A DNA stretch of 64,000 bases from contig CBDCQQ010000005.1 of assembly GCA_965220665.1 (NCBI GenBank), forward strand, positions 2,108,001 through 2,172,000. Reading direction: 5' to 3'. The notes below the pieces were generated by a model, which saw only the letters and a program-made list of their open reading frames with translations, had not been told where the DNA came from and did not search any database. This DNA is from JAJDZL01 sp965220665 (GTDB lineage: Bacteria > Pseudomonadota > Gammaproteobacteria > Arenicellales > JAJDZL01). Both the position numbers and the translations under genes were made by a program. Shown piece by piece: positions 53,247 to 62,229 of this stretch. The first letter of the stretch is position 1, and the number at the start of each line of letters is the position of its first letter.

Positions 53247-53808
53247 TCAAAAGCGCAGTTTTGGAATCAGCTCCCGGGGGTGAGGGTGCAAGAGCATTTC
53301 CATGATGTTCCAGCCCTGTTTGCGACCTGTAGCAATAATCGAACGCATCAGCAAAAAGTCGATGGCGCCCAGCTCAGTTCGGAAGCCGCCGGAGATTTTC
53401 TGGCGCAGCTTGCACATCCGCAAATCTGTTTCACCTTGATTGTTTGTATACGGCACTCGCATGTCGTGCAAAAAGCGCAGGCAATCGTGTTTGTTCTTTT
53501 GCAGTCGTCGTGCGAGGTTGTGCCCCTTGCGGCGTTTTTTCCTGCCGCGCTTTGCGCTTTGCAACTCGGGCAAGGCATCGTGATAGGCGATCGCCTGATC
53601 GAGGATTCGATCCCATGCACTGGAAAAAAGCGCCAGCAGCGATGGGTTAATCGTGCGGTTATTGGCGCGTGCAAAATTTCTCACCCGGTAGGCTCGATCA
53701 AGCAGGCGGATCAGCAATAAAGCCCACGGTTCCCTGTCGATATCGGCAACCGCTGCAAGCTCTCGCATATGATGCGCATTGCAGCCATCAGGAAGTTGCG
53801 GACCTATC
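53247..53808 (-). pseudogene. IS66-type transposase, C-terminal remnant
   Basis: About 185 C-terminal residues of an IS66 transposase: CNAHHMRELAAV at the start, MRVPYTNNQGETDLRMCKLR with the catalytic glutamate region (NNQGE in place of NNQAE), and KISGGFRTELGA. IS66 transposases are about 500 aa, so the N-terminal two thirds are missing; homology is cut off near 53808, just before vapC. Non-functional. Confidence 0.82.
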
Positions 53809-53815
53809 TACACAT

Positions 53816-54211
53816 CTAACTTAGCAGAACTGCACCGGCAAGCTTTGCAGCTTGCTTATCGAAAGTATAAAGTGGGGTATTACCAATTCGGGTTGCAGCT
53901 GCGGCAATCATTCGGTCGGAAAATTCTGCCCCGCCCCGACGGTATCCCTCCGTCACTCGAATCACATCTGTGGCAACTTCAACATGAAGTTCTGCGGTAG
54001 CAATAAGTTCTTCAAAAACCGATGCAATTTGATCACGTGAAATACCGTAAAATCTCTCAAGCACCCACGACAGCTCCACAATAACCTCTCTGCAAATGAA
54101 GCCTGGGTTCTCAAAAGTTAAGTTTGCAAGTAAATCACGAGCCACTTGTGCTTGCTGAGCGTCATCGTTCACCAGATAGCGCACCAGAACATTTGTGTCA
54201 AGCGCAATCAC
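53816..54211 (-). CDS. vapC: VapC-type PIN-domain toxin
   Basis: A 131-aa PIN-domain ribonuclease. Acidic active-site residues appear in IALDTNVLVRYLV (first Asp), REVIVELSWVL (Glu) and EFSDRMIAAAA with TFDKQA (C-terminal Asp residues). VapC toxins cleave tRNA or rRNA. It overlaps the antitoxin gene by 4 bp. The gene abuts the IS66 remnant, but it appears complete. Confidence 0.88.
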   Translation of the reverse strand: MIALDTNVLVRYLVNDDAQQAQVARDLLANLTFENPGFICREVIVELSWVLERFYGISRDQIASVFEELIATAELHVEVATDVIRVTEGYRRGGAEFSDRMIAAAATRIGNTPLYTFDKQAAKLAGAVLLS

Positions 54212-54444
54212 TTACCAGCCGCTCCATCTGCGATAGCGCGATTCATGTCTTCAATTGTTGCTGGCGTTCCATTGTATTGACAGATTCCAAAAAGCCGGGA
54301 AAGAGGACGATTCGGGATAATTCTTACTTCGCCGTTGTCCAATACAACATACCGCACGCGGTCTCCAGGTACAACTCCGAGTGATTCCCGAACGACTTTG
54401 GGCAATGTTGTTTGTCCTTTCGATGTGATTACGGAACTGATCAT
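54208..54444 (-). CDS. vapB: VapB-type antitoxin (AbrB/SpoVT fold)
   Basis: A 78-aa protein: SSVITSKGQTTLPKVVRESLGV is the swapped-hairpin DNA-binding domain and GDRVRYVV its continuation. The C-terminal tail, ATIEDMNRAIADGA, should bind and inhibit VapC. It overlaps vapC by 4 bp and would autorepress the operon. Confidence 0.87.
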   Translation of the reverse strand: MISSVITSKGQTTLPKVVRESLGVVPGDRVRYVVLDNGEVRIIPNRPLSRLFGICQYNGTPATIEDMNRAIADGAAGK

Positions 54445-54594
54445 TGTTTTCCCTTTACTAGTCTTTCATATTCAATATTGCATTAATAATAACATAAATG
54501 TAAGCAAATATTCACTAATTAAGGAATATTAGTGAGATTACTTATGTCATGCGCGGCTTCTGAATTAAACTAACCATGAGATATACTAAGTGCA

Positions 54595-55002
54595 ATGACC
54601 GAAGGAAGAAAGTCAAAATGCGAGGGTGATAATTCTTGTTGTCAAGGAAAGGATCGATTTTTCAACAAATTGACTGATGCTTGGTTTAACGAGAACTTTA
54701 AAGATTGGAAACCATTTCCACATCGGTTTTGCCTCGCCTTTTTGGGCTTGTTTAGCTTGATGATCTTTTTATCTCCTGCTTTGGTGGGGCGTATGTTCGG
54801 TGATTTGCCAACAATTTTGTCTGATCCGGACCTCACAACTATTCGAACGATTTCAGTAATTTTATTCGTAATTTCTGTGTCACCATTTTTTGCTTTCCTA
54901 GTGAGTTGGCGGAACTATAAGTCGGGGCCAGTGCGAATGTATCTGGCGGGTCTAACACTGCCAGCTTTTGTGTACTTCGTAATTGATCGGGCCGTCAAGT
55001 AA
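54595..55002 (+). CDS. Small membrane protein of unknown function
   Basis: A 135-aa protein. A hydrophilic N-terminal region with several cysteines (KCEGDNSCCQGKD) is followed by three hydrophobic segments: FCLAFLGLFSLMIFLSPAL, ISVILFVISVSPFFAFLV and MYLAGLTLPAFVYFVI. I do not recognise a family. It overlaps the longest open frame of the next gene, suggesting that the two form an operon. Confidence 0.55.
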   Translation: MTEGRKSKCEGDNSCCQGKDRFFNKLTDAWFNENFKDWKPFPHRFCLAFLGLFSLMIFLSPALVGRMFGDLPTILSDPDLTTIRTISVILFVISVSPFFAFLVSWRNYKSGPVRMYLAGLTLPAFVYFVIDRAVK

Positions 55003-55009
55003 ACGTATT

Positions 55010-55720
55010 ATGTATCGTGTTGTTCTCATAAAGATTGCACTGATAATTGTGTGGTGCAATACGCTCGCGTACGGACAGGAGTTCAATAACCCCCTCTACA
55101 GCGGAGACTCAAATGCCACTTTTACTGTACGTGCCAGCCCTGCTGAAATAAGTCTATTGGATAGACTAGCCGCTGGGCGTGACCTTTTGTTCAGTCCTTC
55201 CCGTGTACTTGATTACTGGCCCGAATACCGCTACGAATTTAATGAAGTAGTTAATAGGTTTCAGCCAAATGACAGTTCAGACACTGACCCATCACCGTGT
55301 AACTCGGAGAGTACCGATTCGGAATCCGGTGACTTTATTCTCGGAGAAATTGCGGTTGTTTGGAGTAGTGTTCAGCAGAATAGTCAAAATCAAGACACAA
55401 CAGAAAGCGAGCAATATGTTGGTTGGCCTATCGTGAATGACAATAACCATAATCTTGATCTTCACGATTTCTGTGAAGGTTTGCAGGCTATCTCAGGCGG
55501 TAATTACCAGCCCCCTAATCTGAACGAATTGGTGAATCTGGTGGATGCGGGGGCGATCAATATTCGTAGCAGTACTGAAAACTCTACCGGACAGGTAGAT
55601 ACCTCTCAGATAGATACCTCTCGTGCATTTATAGTAACCTCTCAGGCACTTCCATTCCGAGATCTCGAGTTCGAACGTGTGCGGATACAACCTTTCCAGT
55701 ACGATCAATCGAATAATTAG
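55010..55720 (+). CDS. Secreted or periplasmic protein of unknown function
   Basis: A 236-aa protein with a likely signal peptide (VVLIKIALIIVWCNTLAYG). The mature part is acidic and rich in Ser, Asn and Gln, with no recognised domain; a short internal repeat, QVDTSQIDTS, occurs near residue 200. The ATG at 55010 is used since it starts the signal peptide and follows the previous stop by 7 bp. Confidence 0.5.
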   Translation: MYRVVLIKIALIIVWCNTLAYGQEFNNPLYSGDSNATFTVRASPAEISLLDRLAAGRDLLFSPSRVLDYWPEYRYEFNEVVNRFQPNDSSDTDPSPCNSESTDSESGDFILGEIAVVWSSVQQNSQNQDTTESEQYVGWPIVNDNNHNLDLHDFCEGLQAISGGNYQPPNLNELVNLVDAGAINIRSSTENSTGQVDTSQIDTSRAFIVTSQALPFRDLEFERVRIQPFQYDQSNN

Positions 55721-56163
55721 TGTTTGTCAGAGAACACTCTATTTCAAGCGAAAAATCCATGACGATTTACCAGCTACGAAACCGAGCACGGCAAACGTAA
55801 CCAACTGATTACTTCTGTTTGTCATTGTTCTCGCCGTGGAATCGACGCGCGAGTTCTTCGCTTAATGTTTCGAATGCTGTGTATACCGGTTTTATTCCCA
55901 ACTCATTAAGCTAACGCGCTAAGTTGTAGGCCTAAAGAACTCTGGCCCCAGAAATTCGCTGCCAATTTACCAATTCATGCAAGTACCACGATTTTCTACC
56001 CCCTGTACCATTTATCCGCTCAGAACGTAAGATAATAATAAAACAACCGGCACTGTAGACATAACTTATGCAACACTGATGCACGACCGACCTATTGTGA
56101 AATTGGCATCTTGGCTATTGCAAGCTGCAAAAGTTTGGGACTTATAAACATAACTTGACAAAG
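55721..56163. other. 443-bp gap up to the tnpB 3' end
   Basis: No complete gene. A minus-strand 33-codon fragment (about 55810-55912), LNELGIKPVYTAFETLSEEL then ARRF, looks like the C terminus of a lost gene but has no start. The right part probably belongs to the TnpB element (right end and guide-RNA region). Confidence 0.35.
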
Positions 56164-56168
56164 TCAAG
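56154..56168. repeat. CTTGAC-AAA-GTCAAG hairpin overlapping the tnpB stop
   Basis: A perfect 6-bp stem with a 3-nt loop, CTTGAC at 56154-56159 and GTCAAG at 56163-56168, covers the end of tnpB. Its position at the 3' end of tnpB is where the guide (omega) RNA scaffold of TnpB elements normally ends. Confidence 0.5.
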
Positions 56169-57384
56169 CAGCATATCTTCTTGACGGGTCATTGAGGTTG
56201 CCGACGCAAACGCCTCTCATCCGTCCAATCGCCCGAGTCCCCAAGGCTAATATATTCAATGCGGCATTGATGTCCGCATTGTCCGAATGACCGCATGACA
56301 CACAGTGAAACCTCGCCTGTGTCTTACGATTGTCCCTGTCAATGTGTCTGCATCGGTGACACATCTGACTGGTATGCTTTGGATCAACTTCGATCAGTTC
56401 AGTCTTGTAGGCAAGCTTGTGCGTGAACGAGGACCAGCCAGTCTTCAGGATTTCACGATTCAATCCCGATTTCTGCTTCACATTCCGGCCCGGATCGTCC
56501 GCATCGCCTTTCGCTGACTGCGTCATGCCCTGGACATTCAGATCCTCAACCACCGCGTACTGATGCGCATTGGCAATCGTCCTGGATTCCTGATGATGCC
56601 AGTCTGATCGGATGTTCCTGATCTTCTTTGATGCCCTGTTGAATCGGCGTTTGCTTTTCAGATACCGGTTGGATGGCTTGATCCCCTGTCTGTGATTCGG
56701 TCTCTGCCGTCCTGCCATCTGTCTGGCGTAGCGTTTCTTTAGCGCTTCCAATACTTTCACATCCGCCATCAGGCTGATGTCACCGCCACTGGTGGCAAAC
56801 TGACCGACGTTCAGGTCAATGCCAATGGCTTCACCATTGGCCGTCATGAACACCCTCTCATCCGGCACTTCATAACAGACCGTGGCATGGAACCTGTCCC
56901 GTTCCTTTTTCACCACAATCGATTTTGCTTCGCAGTCTGGATACGGATTGCTTCCACAAAGCGCCACCTGCCCGATCTTCTGCAGGTGCAAAGACTCGCC
57001 CGTCAGTCTGAATGTGCCAGCTGGAAACGTGACCGAATCAACGCTGTAATGCTTGGCCTTGAATTTCGGAAATCCCCTGCCTGCCTCAAAGCACTGCTTC
57101 CAGGCGTCAGCATAGTATTTGAGTGTATAACGGATCGGCGCACACGGTAATTCCTCAAGCCAGTCGATCTGTTTCCTGAGTTGAATGAATTCCCTGCCGA
57201 GTGAAAAGAAGGAAAGGCTTGGACGCGGGGATGAATCATCGCTGCGGTGTGCCTGCATCATCTCCCTGTTCTCGGCAAGAAAATGATTCCACACGAAGCG
57301 GGTCGCACCCAGACACTTATTCAGCTGTTCGGCTTTACGGTGAGTCTTGGGATAAAGGCGGTAGCGGATGTTCCGATAATTCAT
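56164..57384 (-). CDS. tnpB: TnpB, RNA-guided endonuclease of IS200/IS605 type
   Basis: A 406-aa TnpB. The N-terminal domain begins YRLYPKTHRKAEQL and CLGATRFVWNHFLAEN. RuvC motifs are intact: D in AIGIDLNVGQFATSGG, E in AVVEDLNVQGM and D in HSDNADINAALNI. The zinc finger is CHRCRHID plus FHCVSCGH. The nuclease cuts DNA at sites specified by an RNA from the element's right end. The absence of TnpA makes it non-autonomous for transposition. Confidence 0.88.
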   Translation of the reverse strand: MNYRNIRYRLYPKTHRKAEQLNKCLGATRFVWNHFLAENREMMQAHRSDDSSPRPSLSFFSLGREFIQLRKQIDWLEELPCAPIRYTLKYYADAWKQCFEAGRGFPKFKAKHYSVDSVTFPAGTFRLTGESLHLQKIGQVALCGSNPYPDCEAKSIVVKKERDRFHATVCYEVPDERVFMTANGEAIGIDLNVGQFATSGGDISLMADVKVLEALKKRYARQMAGRQRPNHRQGIKPSNRYLKSKRRFNRASKKIRNIRSDWHHQESRTIANAHQYAVVEDLNVQGMTQSAKGDADDPGRNVKQKSGLNREILKTGWSSFTHKLAYKTELIEVDPKHTSQMCHRCRHIDRDNRKTQARFHCVSCGHSDNADINAALNILALGTRAIGRMRGVCVGNLNDPSRRYAA

Positions 57385-57509
57385 TTAACTCAATTATAAC
57401 ATATAGTTATGTTGGGTATTCATACTTCTGTCAAGTTAGCTTTATAAGCCCCGAAAGTTTCAAAGGTAATATTGAGTGCTTCTGAAGCGTATAATTGTGA
57501 ATATGAAAC

Positions 57510-57809
57510 GTAGCATTTGACACTGACACACTAACTGCATCCAAAGACTTGCAGCAGGCAGGCATTGAAATTCAACAGGCCGAAGCAATTGCCTTGGTGA
57601 TTAAAGACAGTCAGGGTGATCTGGCGACCAAGTCTGACCTCGAACAGTTCAGGTCCGAATCTAAGTCTGACCTCGAACGGTTCAAGTCTGAATTCAAGTT
57701 CGAATTCGAACAGGTGCGGTCCGATATTCTCTGGCTCAAGTGGTCAATGGCAGTGATGATGGCGGTCATGCTTGGCGGATTCGGCACTATTGTCTCTTTG
57801 CTACCTTAG
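57510..57809 (+). pseudogene. DUF1640-family gene with a lost or altered start codon
   Basis: Homology to the DUF1640 protein at 36702 begins at VAFDTDTLTASKDLQQAGIE (from 57510) and continues through AEAIALVIKD, DLATKSDLEQF and a C-terminal membrane helix WSMAVMMAVMLGGFGTIV. The first codon of the homology is GTA, not ATG; the only possible start in frame is TTG at 57549, which would drop the conserved N-terminal motif. A direct repeat, KSDLERFKSE, occurs in the coiled coil. Confidence 0.5.
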
Positions 57810-58435
57810 GTCTATCAGAACTCTGAAGTCATTCATCAGTGACTCTGAATTAGATTCAGCATTGTCGATGCAATCGGCAAACCGGCTCATTCTAGTCAGA
57901 CTACTGTCGAACTCTTAGGACCCTATCCTTCCGCTAGGAAGGATCCTTTCGATTTGCACGACAGCCCACTGAAAACCCGCTATGGTGGTGCAAAACAAAT
58001 AGTTGCAAGAATTGGTCCTCAGTCACAGGCGAAGATGACAATGGAACTTTACGCGAGTCGAGAGAAATACTGAGGCGGGATTGTGGGCTGATGATGAATA
58101 GGCCGATATCTGTGCAGGAAGAGCTTGGTTTGATTACTGTCAGCTGGCAAACCACACCCCTGATTGCGAGCATCTTCATGGCTCGGAACAGACAGAAAAG
58201 AACCCCACGGACGGGCAAGATACAGGAACGCTGACAGTTATTGTCATTGCTGTATCAAGGCTCCAACGAAAATGCCTCATTTGACGCTGCAGAGGCAGAC
58301 GATGGCCAGATTGAATATTCTGAATAGGACGACAAGGAAAAATTTTCCTTTGCTGTGTTGACTCTGAAAGAACCAGTTTCTACGAATATACTATTCTTCA
58401 CAGAATTCGAAATCTAATTTAGCATCTATTCAGTT
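57810..58435. other. 626-bp gap upstream of the YeeE operon
   Basis: Holds a perfect hairpin, ATCCTTCC at 57923-57930 with GGAAGGAT at 57935-57942, followed by CCTTTC, which could be a weak terminator. Otherwise there is no gene I can support; the promoter for the YeeE-LipS operon should lie near its right end. Confidence 0.35.
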
Positions 58436-59644
58436 ATGGAAGAAATTATCGGTTTGCCCGTTCTGATTGGCTTTTTTCTGGTTTCATTAGTTATGGGCTT
58501 TGTGATCAGCAAGACAAACTTTTGTACCATGGGCGGAGTGTCGGATTGGATTAACCTCAATGACTTTGGGCGCTTGGGCGCGTGGTTTCTCGCAATGGTT
58601 GTGGCGGCGTTATTCATAGTCCTGCTGGAAATCGCCGCATTAATAGACATCAGCCAGCAGCGTCCGCCTTATCGCACAACAAATTTCGCTTGGTTACGTT
58701 ATTTACTCGGTGGAGTCATGTTCGGAGTCGGTATGACACTCGCCGGAGGCTGCGTAAGCAGAAATCTTGTGCGCGTAGGTGGTGGCAATCTGAAAAGTCT
58801 GGTTACCCTGTTGATTGTTGCGTATTTTGCATTCCTCATGACAAAAACCAGGTTCTTTGAAGTAATGTTCTATAACTGGTTGCAACCACTTTCCGTTGAC
58901 TTCAGCTCTCTCGGACTTGAATCTCAGGATTTCGGGTCGTTCATCTATCAAATTATTCCTTTTGGGAGCCCCGGTATGATACGTCTGGTCCTTGTGGTGC
59001 TGGCAGTCATACTATGCTGGTACTTCATTAAGCGCACCCGCGGCTTTAGAGGTAACGGGCACAATGTCATCGCAGGTGTTGTGATTGGACTTGCCGTAGT
59101 TGCCGGATGGTACCTGACATCAGGTCCAACGGGCATGGCATGGGTGGAAGCCGCTGAATGGGCTGATAATCCCCCAGTGGGTGTTGGCGCTCAATCCTTT
59201 ACCTTTGTCAATCCATTGGGTGAATACGTCAGTCTCTCTCTCGAATTGGAAAACGCTTCAGCATTAATTACCGTTGGAATGCTTGCCGCGCTAGGATTAC
59301 TACTAGGCTCGTCACTTGATGCGATATTCAGACGACAATTCAAATTCACCTGGTTTGCCTCATTTGGCGACTTCGTTTGGAATGCGATCGGTGGAGTGTT
59401 GATGGGAATCGGTGGAGTGCTCGCATTGGGTTGTACCATTGGGCAAGGGATAACGGGAATGGCAACTCTCGCAATTGGATCGGTACTCACCGTTGCTGCG
59501 ATAATCTTGTCCAGTGCTCTAACGCTGAAAACTCAGTACTATAAACTCATCTATGAAGAAGCTAGCATCGTTGCAGCGCTGATTACCGGCATGGTGGATT
59601 TAAAGATGCTGCCAAAGTCCTTTCGTAAGCTTGAAGCGCTGTAG
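58436..59644 (+). CDS. YeeE/YedE-family sulfur transporter
   Basis: A 402-aa membrane protein with about ten helices and two YeeE repeats. Each carries the family signature with a conserved cysteine: MFGVGMTLAGGCVSRNLVR in the first half and GIGGVLALGCTIGQGITG in the second. YeeE (TsuA) proteins carry thiosulfate, and relatives carry other sulfur compounds, across the inner membrane using relayed cysteines. It begins an operon with lbpA2-slpl-lipS, 24 bp ahead of the lipoate-binding gene, so it probably supplies sulfur to the sHdr/lipoate route. Confidence 0.82.
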   Translation: MEEIIGLPVLIGFFLVSLVMGFVISKTNFCTMGGVSDWINLNDFGRLGAWFLAMVVAALFIVLLEIAALIDISQQRPPYRTTNFAWLRYLLGGVMFGVGMTLAGGCVSRNLVRVGGGNLKSLVTLLIVAYFAFLMTKTRFFEVMFYNWLQPLSVDFSSLGLESQDFGSFIYQIIPFGSPGMIRLVLVVLAVILCWYFIKRTRGFRGNGHNVIAGVVIGLAVVAGWYLTSGPTGMAWVEAAEWADNPPVGVGAQSFTFVNPLGEYVSLSLELENASALITVGMLAALGLLLGSSLDAIFRRQFKFTWFASFGDFVWNAIGGVLMGIGGVLALGCTIGQGITGMATLAIGSVLTVAAIILSSALTLKTQYYKLIYEEASIVAALITGMVDLKMLPKSFRKLEAL

Positions 59645-59668
59645 GATCAAAATCTAAGGAGAGCAGAG

Positions 59669-60103
59669 ATGCCTGACCGTCATTCATGGTTGCCTTCGGA
59701 TCGCATTTACGATAGCGAGTCCTACTTGTGGGCTAAATCAGAACCCGATACTGAATATCTGCAGGTGGGACTTAGTTCCCCAGCGATCGAATCACTCGGT
59801 GAGTTGGCATATCTGACTCTCGCTGAACCAGGATCTCAGGTTGTTCGAGGGCAGTCAGTCGGATCAATGGAAGCGGCGAAAATGACTGGCGAAATCGTAA
59901 GCCCTGTGAGTGGTACGATCGTTAACCGAAATGAAACCGCGCTCGAAAATCCGCGCATGGTCAGCACCGATCCCTATGGAGCTGGGTGGCTGTTAGCAAT
60001 TGAACCGCTGTCTTGGACAACTGAAAGCGCTCAATTACATGATTCAGACAGTCTGTTTGAATCGTTGCCGGAAGATCTTCGCGGCCAACACAATGATGCC
60101 TGA
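59669..60103 (+). CDS. lbpA: Second lipoate-binding protein (GcvH-like, sHdr type)
   Basis: A 144-aa GcvH-like protein with the lipoylation hairpin GSMEAAKMTGEIVSPVSG, lysine in the EAAKM position, and GAGWLLAIEPLSW as the second conserved element. It is closer to canonical GcvH in the loop than LbpA at 14052. No glycine-cleavage genes are near; context (sLpl and LipS downstream) identifies it with sulfur oxidation. A GGAG Shine-Dalgarno is present; 9 bp separate its stop from the ligase start. Confidence 0.85.
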   Translation: MPDRHSWLPSDRIYDSESYLWAKSEPDTEYLQVGLSSPAIESLGELAYLTLAEPGSQVVRGQSVGSMEAAKMTGEIVSPVSGTIVNRNETALENPRMVSTDPYGAGWLLAIEPLSWTTESAQLHDSDSLFESLPEDLRGQHNDA

Positions 60104-60112
60104 GCACTGCCT

Positions 60113-61234
60113 GTGAATTGGCGGCTGTTGTCAGACAGCGAGGTTCTTCCCGATAGCGGCCTTGCTCTAGATGATGCACTCACTCGTTCCGCGTCGGAGT
60201 GGGGTGCACCAACTCTGAGACTGTACACATACAGACCCTGTGTATTGGTGGGCCGGTTTCAACATGTGCCTAATGAAGTAAATCTTGAATACTGTCAAAC
60301 CATTGGTATGCCGATCAATCGACGACCAAGTGGTGGCGGAGCAATCATTATGGGACCGGATCAATTGGGAATCGCACTGATCATTCCGAATCGGACAGAT
60401 GGATTCGCAGTGCGTTCCTCAGACCTGATGAATCAATGTGCCAGTGGATTAATTAGAACGCTTGAAAAGTTGGGCATTTCCGCGAAGTTTCAAGGTAAAA
60501 ATGATCTAGTCGCTGACAACAGGAAAATCGCCGGTCTTGGTCTTTACCAGCCCAATTCCAGCGGCCGATTGTTTCATGCCTCGTTATTGCTTGATCTTGA
60601 CATCGAGGCGATGTTGAAATTACTGCGCACGCCATTCGTCCCAGCGGAAACTTCAACCAATCGCTACACTGCTGTTTCCAGGAGAGTAACCACGGTTCGT
60701 TCCAGTCTCGGTACCGATTATTCCATGTCCGAACTGATTGAAACTGTCAGGACTGGCTATGAAGACGAGTTCGGAGTAAGAATTGAATCACAGGAAGTCA
60801 AATCCAGTGAGCAGCAACTTGCTGATCAATTGGTTGCAACACAATATTCAACCACTGAATGGATTTATCGAGATAGTGCGCCGATTTTCGATCATGTTGG
60901 GCAAAGCTCTATTCGAACAGATGCTGGAGATCTTGAAATCAAAGTGATTACCGCCGGTGACACTTTGAAGTCCGTATTATTGAGTGGCAACTTCATCACT
61001 TCAGACAATGCAGTCCATGATCTGGAGAGTAGTCTGCGCTGGCATACTAGCGAACCGCTGGCATTACAACAGACCATCGCTAAATCAATGAAGCAAAACG
61101 CGAAAGCCTGGGACAGAATTTCGGAAGGCGAGATTACGACAACGCTTTTGCGCGCGCTCAACCATTCTAACGCTGCTAAAAGCGAATTGACTGTCGGTTC
61201 CTGTTTTGGCCGAGATATCGCAGAAGTTGTATAA
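60113..61234 (+). CDS. slpl: Lipoate-protein ligase of sHdr clusters (sLpl(AB))
   Basis: A 373-aa LplA-like ligase. RRPSGGGAIIMGP matches the RRxxGGGxVxH-type lipoate/AMP-binding motif, and KNDLVADNRKIAGLGLYQ contains the catalytic lysine in the GRKIAG-like element. The N-terminal 260 residues are the catalytic domain; the last 110 look like the accessory LplB-like domain, so both are fused. It attaches octanoate or lipoate to LbpA. GTG start at 60113; 8 bp before the next gene. Confidence 0.83.
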   Translation: MNWRLLSDSEVLPDSGLALDDALTRSASEWGAPTLRLYTYRPCVLVGRFQHVPNEVNLEYCQTIGMPINRRPSGGGAIIMGPDQLGIALIIPNRTDGFAVRSSDLMNQCASGLIRTLEKLGISAKFQGKNDLVADNRKIAGLGLYQPNSSGRLFHASLLLDLDIEAMLKLLRTPFVPAETSTNRYTAVSRRVTTVRSSLGTDYSMSELIETVRTGYEDEFGVRIESQEVKSSEQQLADQLVATQYSTTEWIYRDSAPIFDHVGQSSIRTDAGDLEIKVITAGDTLKSVLLSGNFITSDNAVHDLESSLRWHTSEPLALQQTIAKSMKQNAKAWDRISEGEITTTLLRALNHSNAAKSELTVGSCFGRDIAEVV

Positions 61235-61242
61235 GCACTGCC

Positions 61243-62205
61243 ATGTTAAATGAATCGACAACCAATTCGACAATTGACTTGAATTTGTTGGAAAACCGCA
61301 CCGCAGCGATTGACAATCGCATCGTTTTCCATGCACCAGGTCTCAAACGCTATAAAACCTCAGAATATGAGCGGCATAACGAAATTGAGTTCGTTGCGAT
61401 TAGTGTGACAGGAGAAGCCTGCTCACTCAATTGCGAACATTGCAAAACTGGTGTGTTGCGAGGTATGCGTGATCTTTCGAGTTCACGAGAATCGCTCTAT
61501 GAACTTTGTTCCAGGTTGCACGATCAAGGAGCAAAAGGGATTCTGATCTCAGGCGGAAGTGATCGTAGGGGCAGGGTACCTCTTCGTAAACACATTCCTG
61601 ACATGATTAAAGTGCGTCAGGAGTTTGGTATGGTGATCCGAGTACACCCGGGATTGCCGGATGAAGAGACTTGCCGCGGGTTGGCGGATGTCGAAATCGA
61701 TGGTGCGATGGTCGATATCATCGGTGATAACGCAACCATACGAGATGTCTATCACCTGAATACCGACGTCAATGAATACGAGGCAGTTTTGGAAAGACTT
61801 GAGCGCCATGGCGTTCCTAGTGTTCCACATATCATTATGGGGTTGCACTACGGCAGAATGTTGGGCGAGGCCAATGCGCTGGAGATGATTAGTCGACATG
61901 CGCTGAAACTTCTGGTACTAGTCATACTTATGCCGCTTTCAGGCACTCCGATGGCTGCTGTAATCCCGCCCTCTGTCACAGAAATCTCGAACTTTTTCAG
62001 ACTTGCCCGCAGAACACTGCCAAATGACAAAATTATGCTGGGTTGCGCCCGTCCACTGGGTCCGCACAAGGTAAAGATAGACCGAGCAGCAATTGATTCC
62101 GGATTGAACGGAATCGCCTATCCGGCGGATGGTATCGTCAAATATGCCGAGAGCAGAGGGCTCAAACCCGAATTCATTAACGCCTGCTGTGGCGTGAGCT
62201 GGTAA
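61243..62205 (+). CDS. lipS1: Radical-SAM lipoyl synthase subunit (LipS-type)
   Basis: A 320-aa radical-SAM protein. CSLNCEHCKTG is the CxxxCxxC 4Fe-4S/SAM motif near residue 63; ILISGGSDRRG and VIRVHPGLPDE are typical barrel strands. Together with the next gene product it should insert the two sulfur atoms into octanoyl-LbpA, the role split between LipS1 and LipS2 in the non-canonical lipoate pathway. Numbering follows gene order and may be reversed. Coupled to slpl by an 8-bp gap. Confidence 0.75.
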   Translation: MLNESTTNSTIDLNLLENRTAAIDNRIVFHAPGLKRYKTSEYERHNEIEFVAISVTGEACSLNCEHCKTGVLRGMRDLSSSRESLYELCSRLHDQGAKGILISGGSDRRGRVPLRKHIPDMIKVRQEFGMVIRVHPGLPDEETCRGLADVEIDGAMVDIIGDNATIRDVYHLNTDVNEYEAVLERLERHGVPSVPHIIMGLHYGRMLGEANALEMISRHALKLLVLVILMPLSGTPMAAVIPPSVTEISNFFRLARRTLPNDKIMLGCARPLGPHKVKIDRAAIDSGLNGIAYPADGIVKYAESRGLKPEFINACCGVSW

Positions 62206-62229
62206 ACCACTACAATTCAAGGACCGTAC

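Larger units (their letters stand above)
56134..57456 (-). mobile_element. TnpB-only IS605/IS1341-like element with imperfect terminal inverted repeats
   Basis: tnpB is flanked by a 26-27-bp imperfect inverted repeat (56134-56159 and 57430-57456) sharing GTCAAGTTA, TTTATAAG and CCCAAA/CCCGAAA blocks. No tnpA lies nearby. The extent is a minimum; exact boundaries are not defined. Confidence 0.55.

Noticed and set aside
55810..55912. A 33-codon minus-strand fragment that reads like a protein C terminus
   Set aside because: No start codon or upstream homology could be seen; too short to name.
59669..60103. Glycine-cleavage H protein
   Set aside because: No gcvT or gcvP genes are present, and the operon with slpl and lipS genes points to the sHdr-type lipoate-binding protein.
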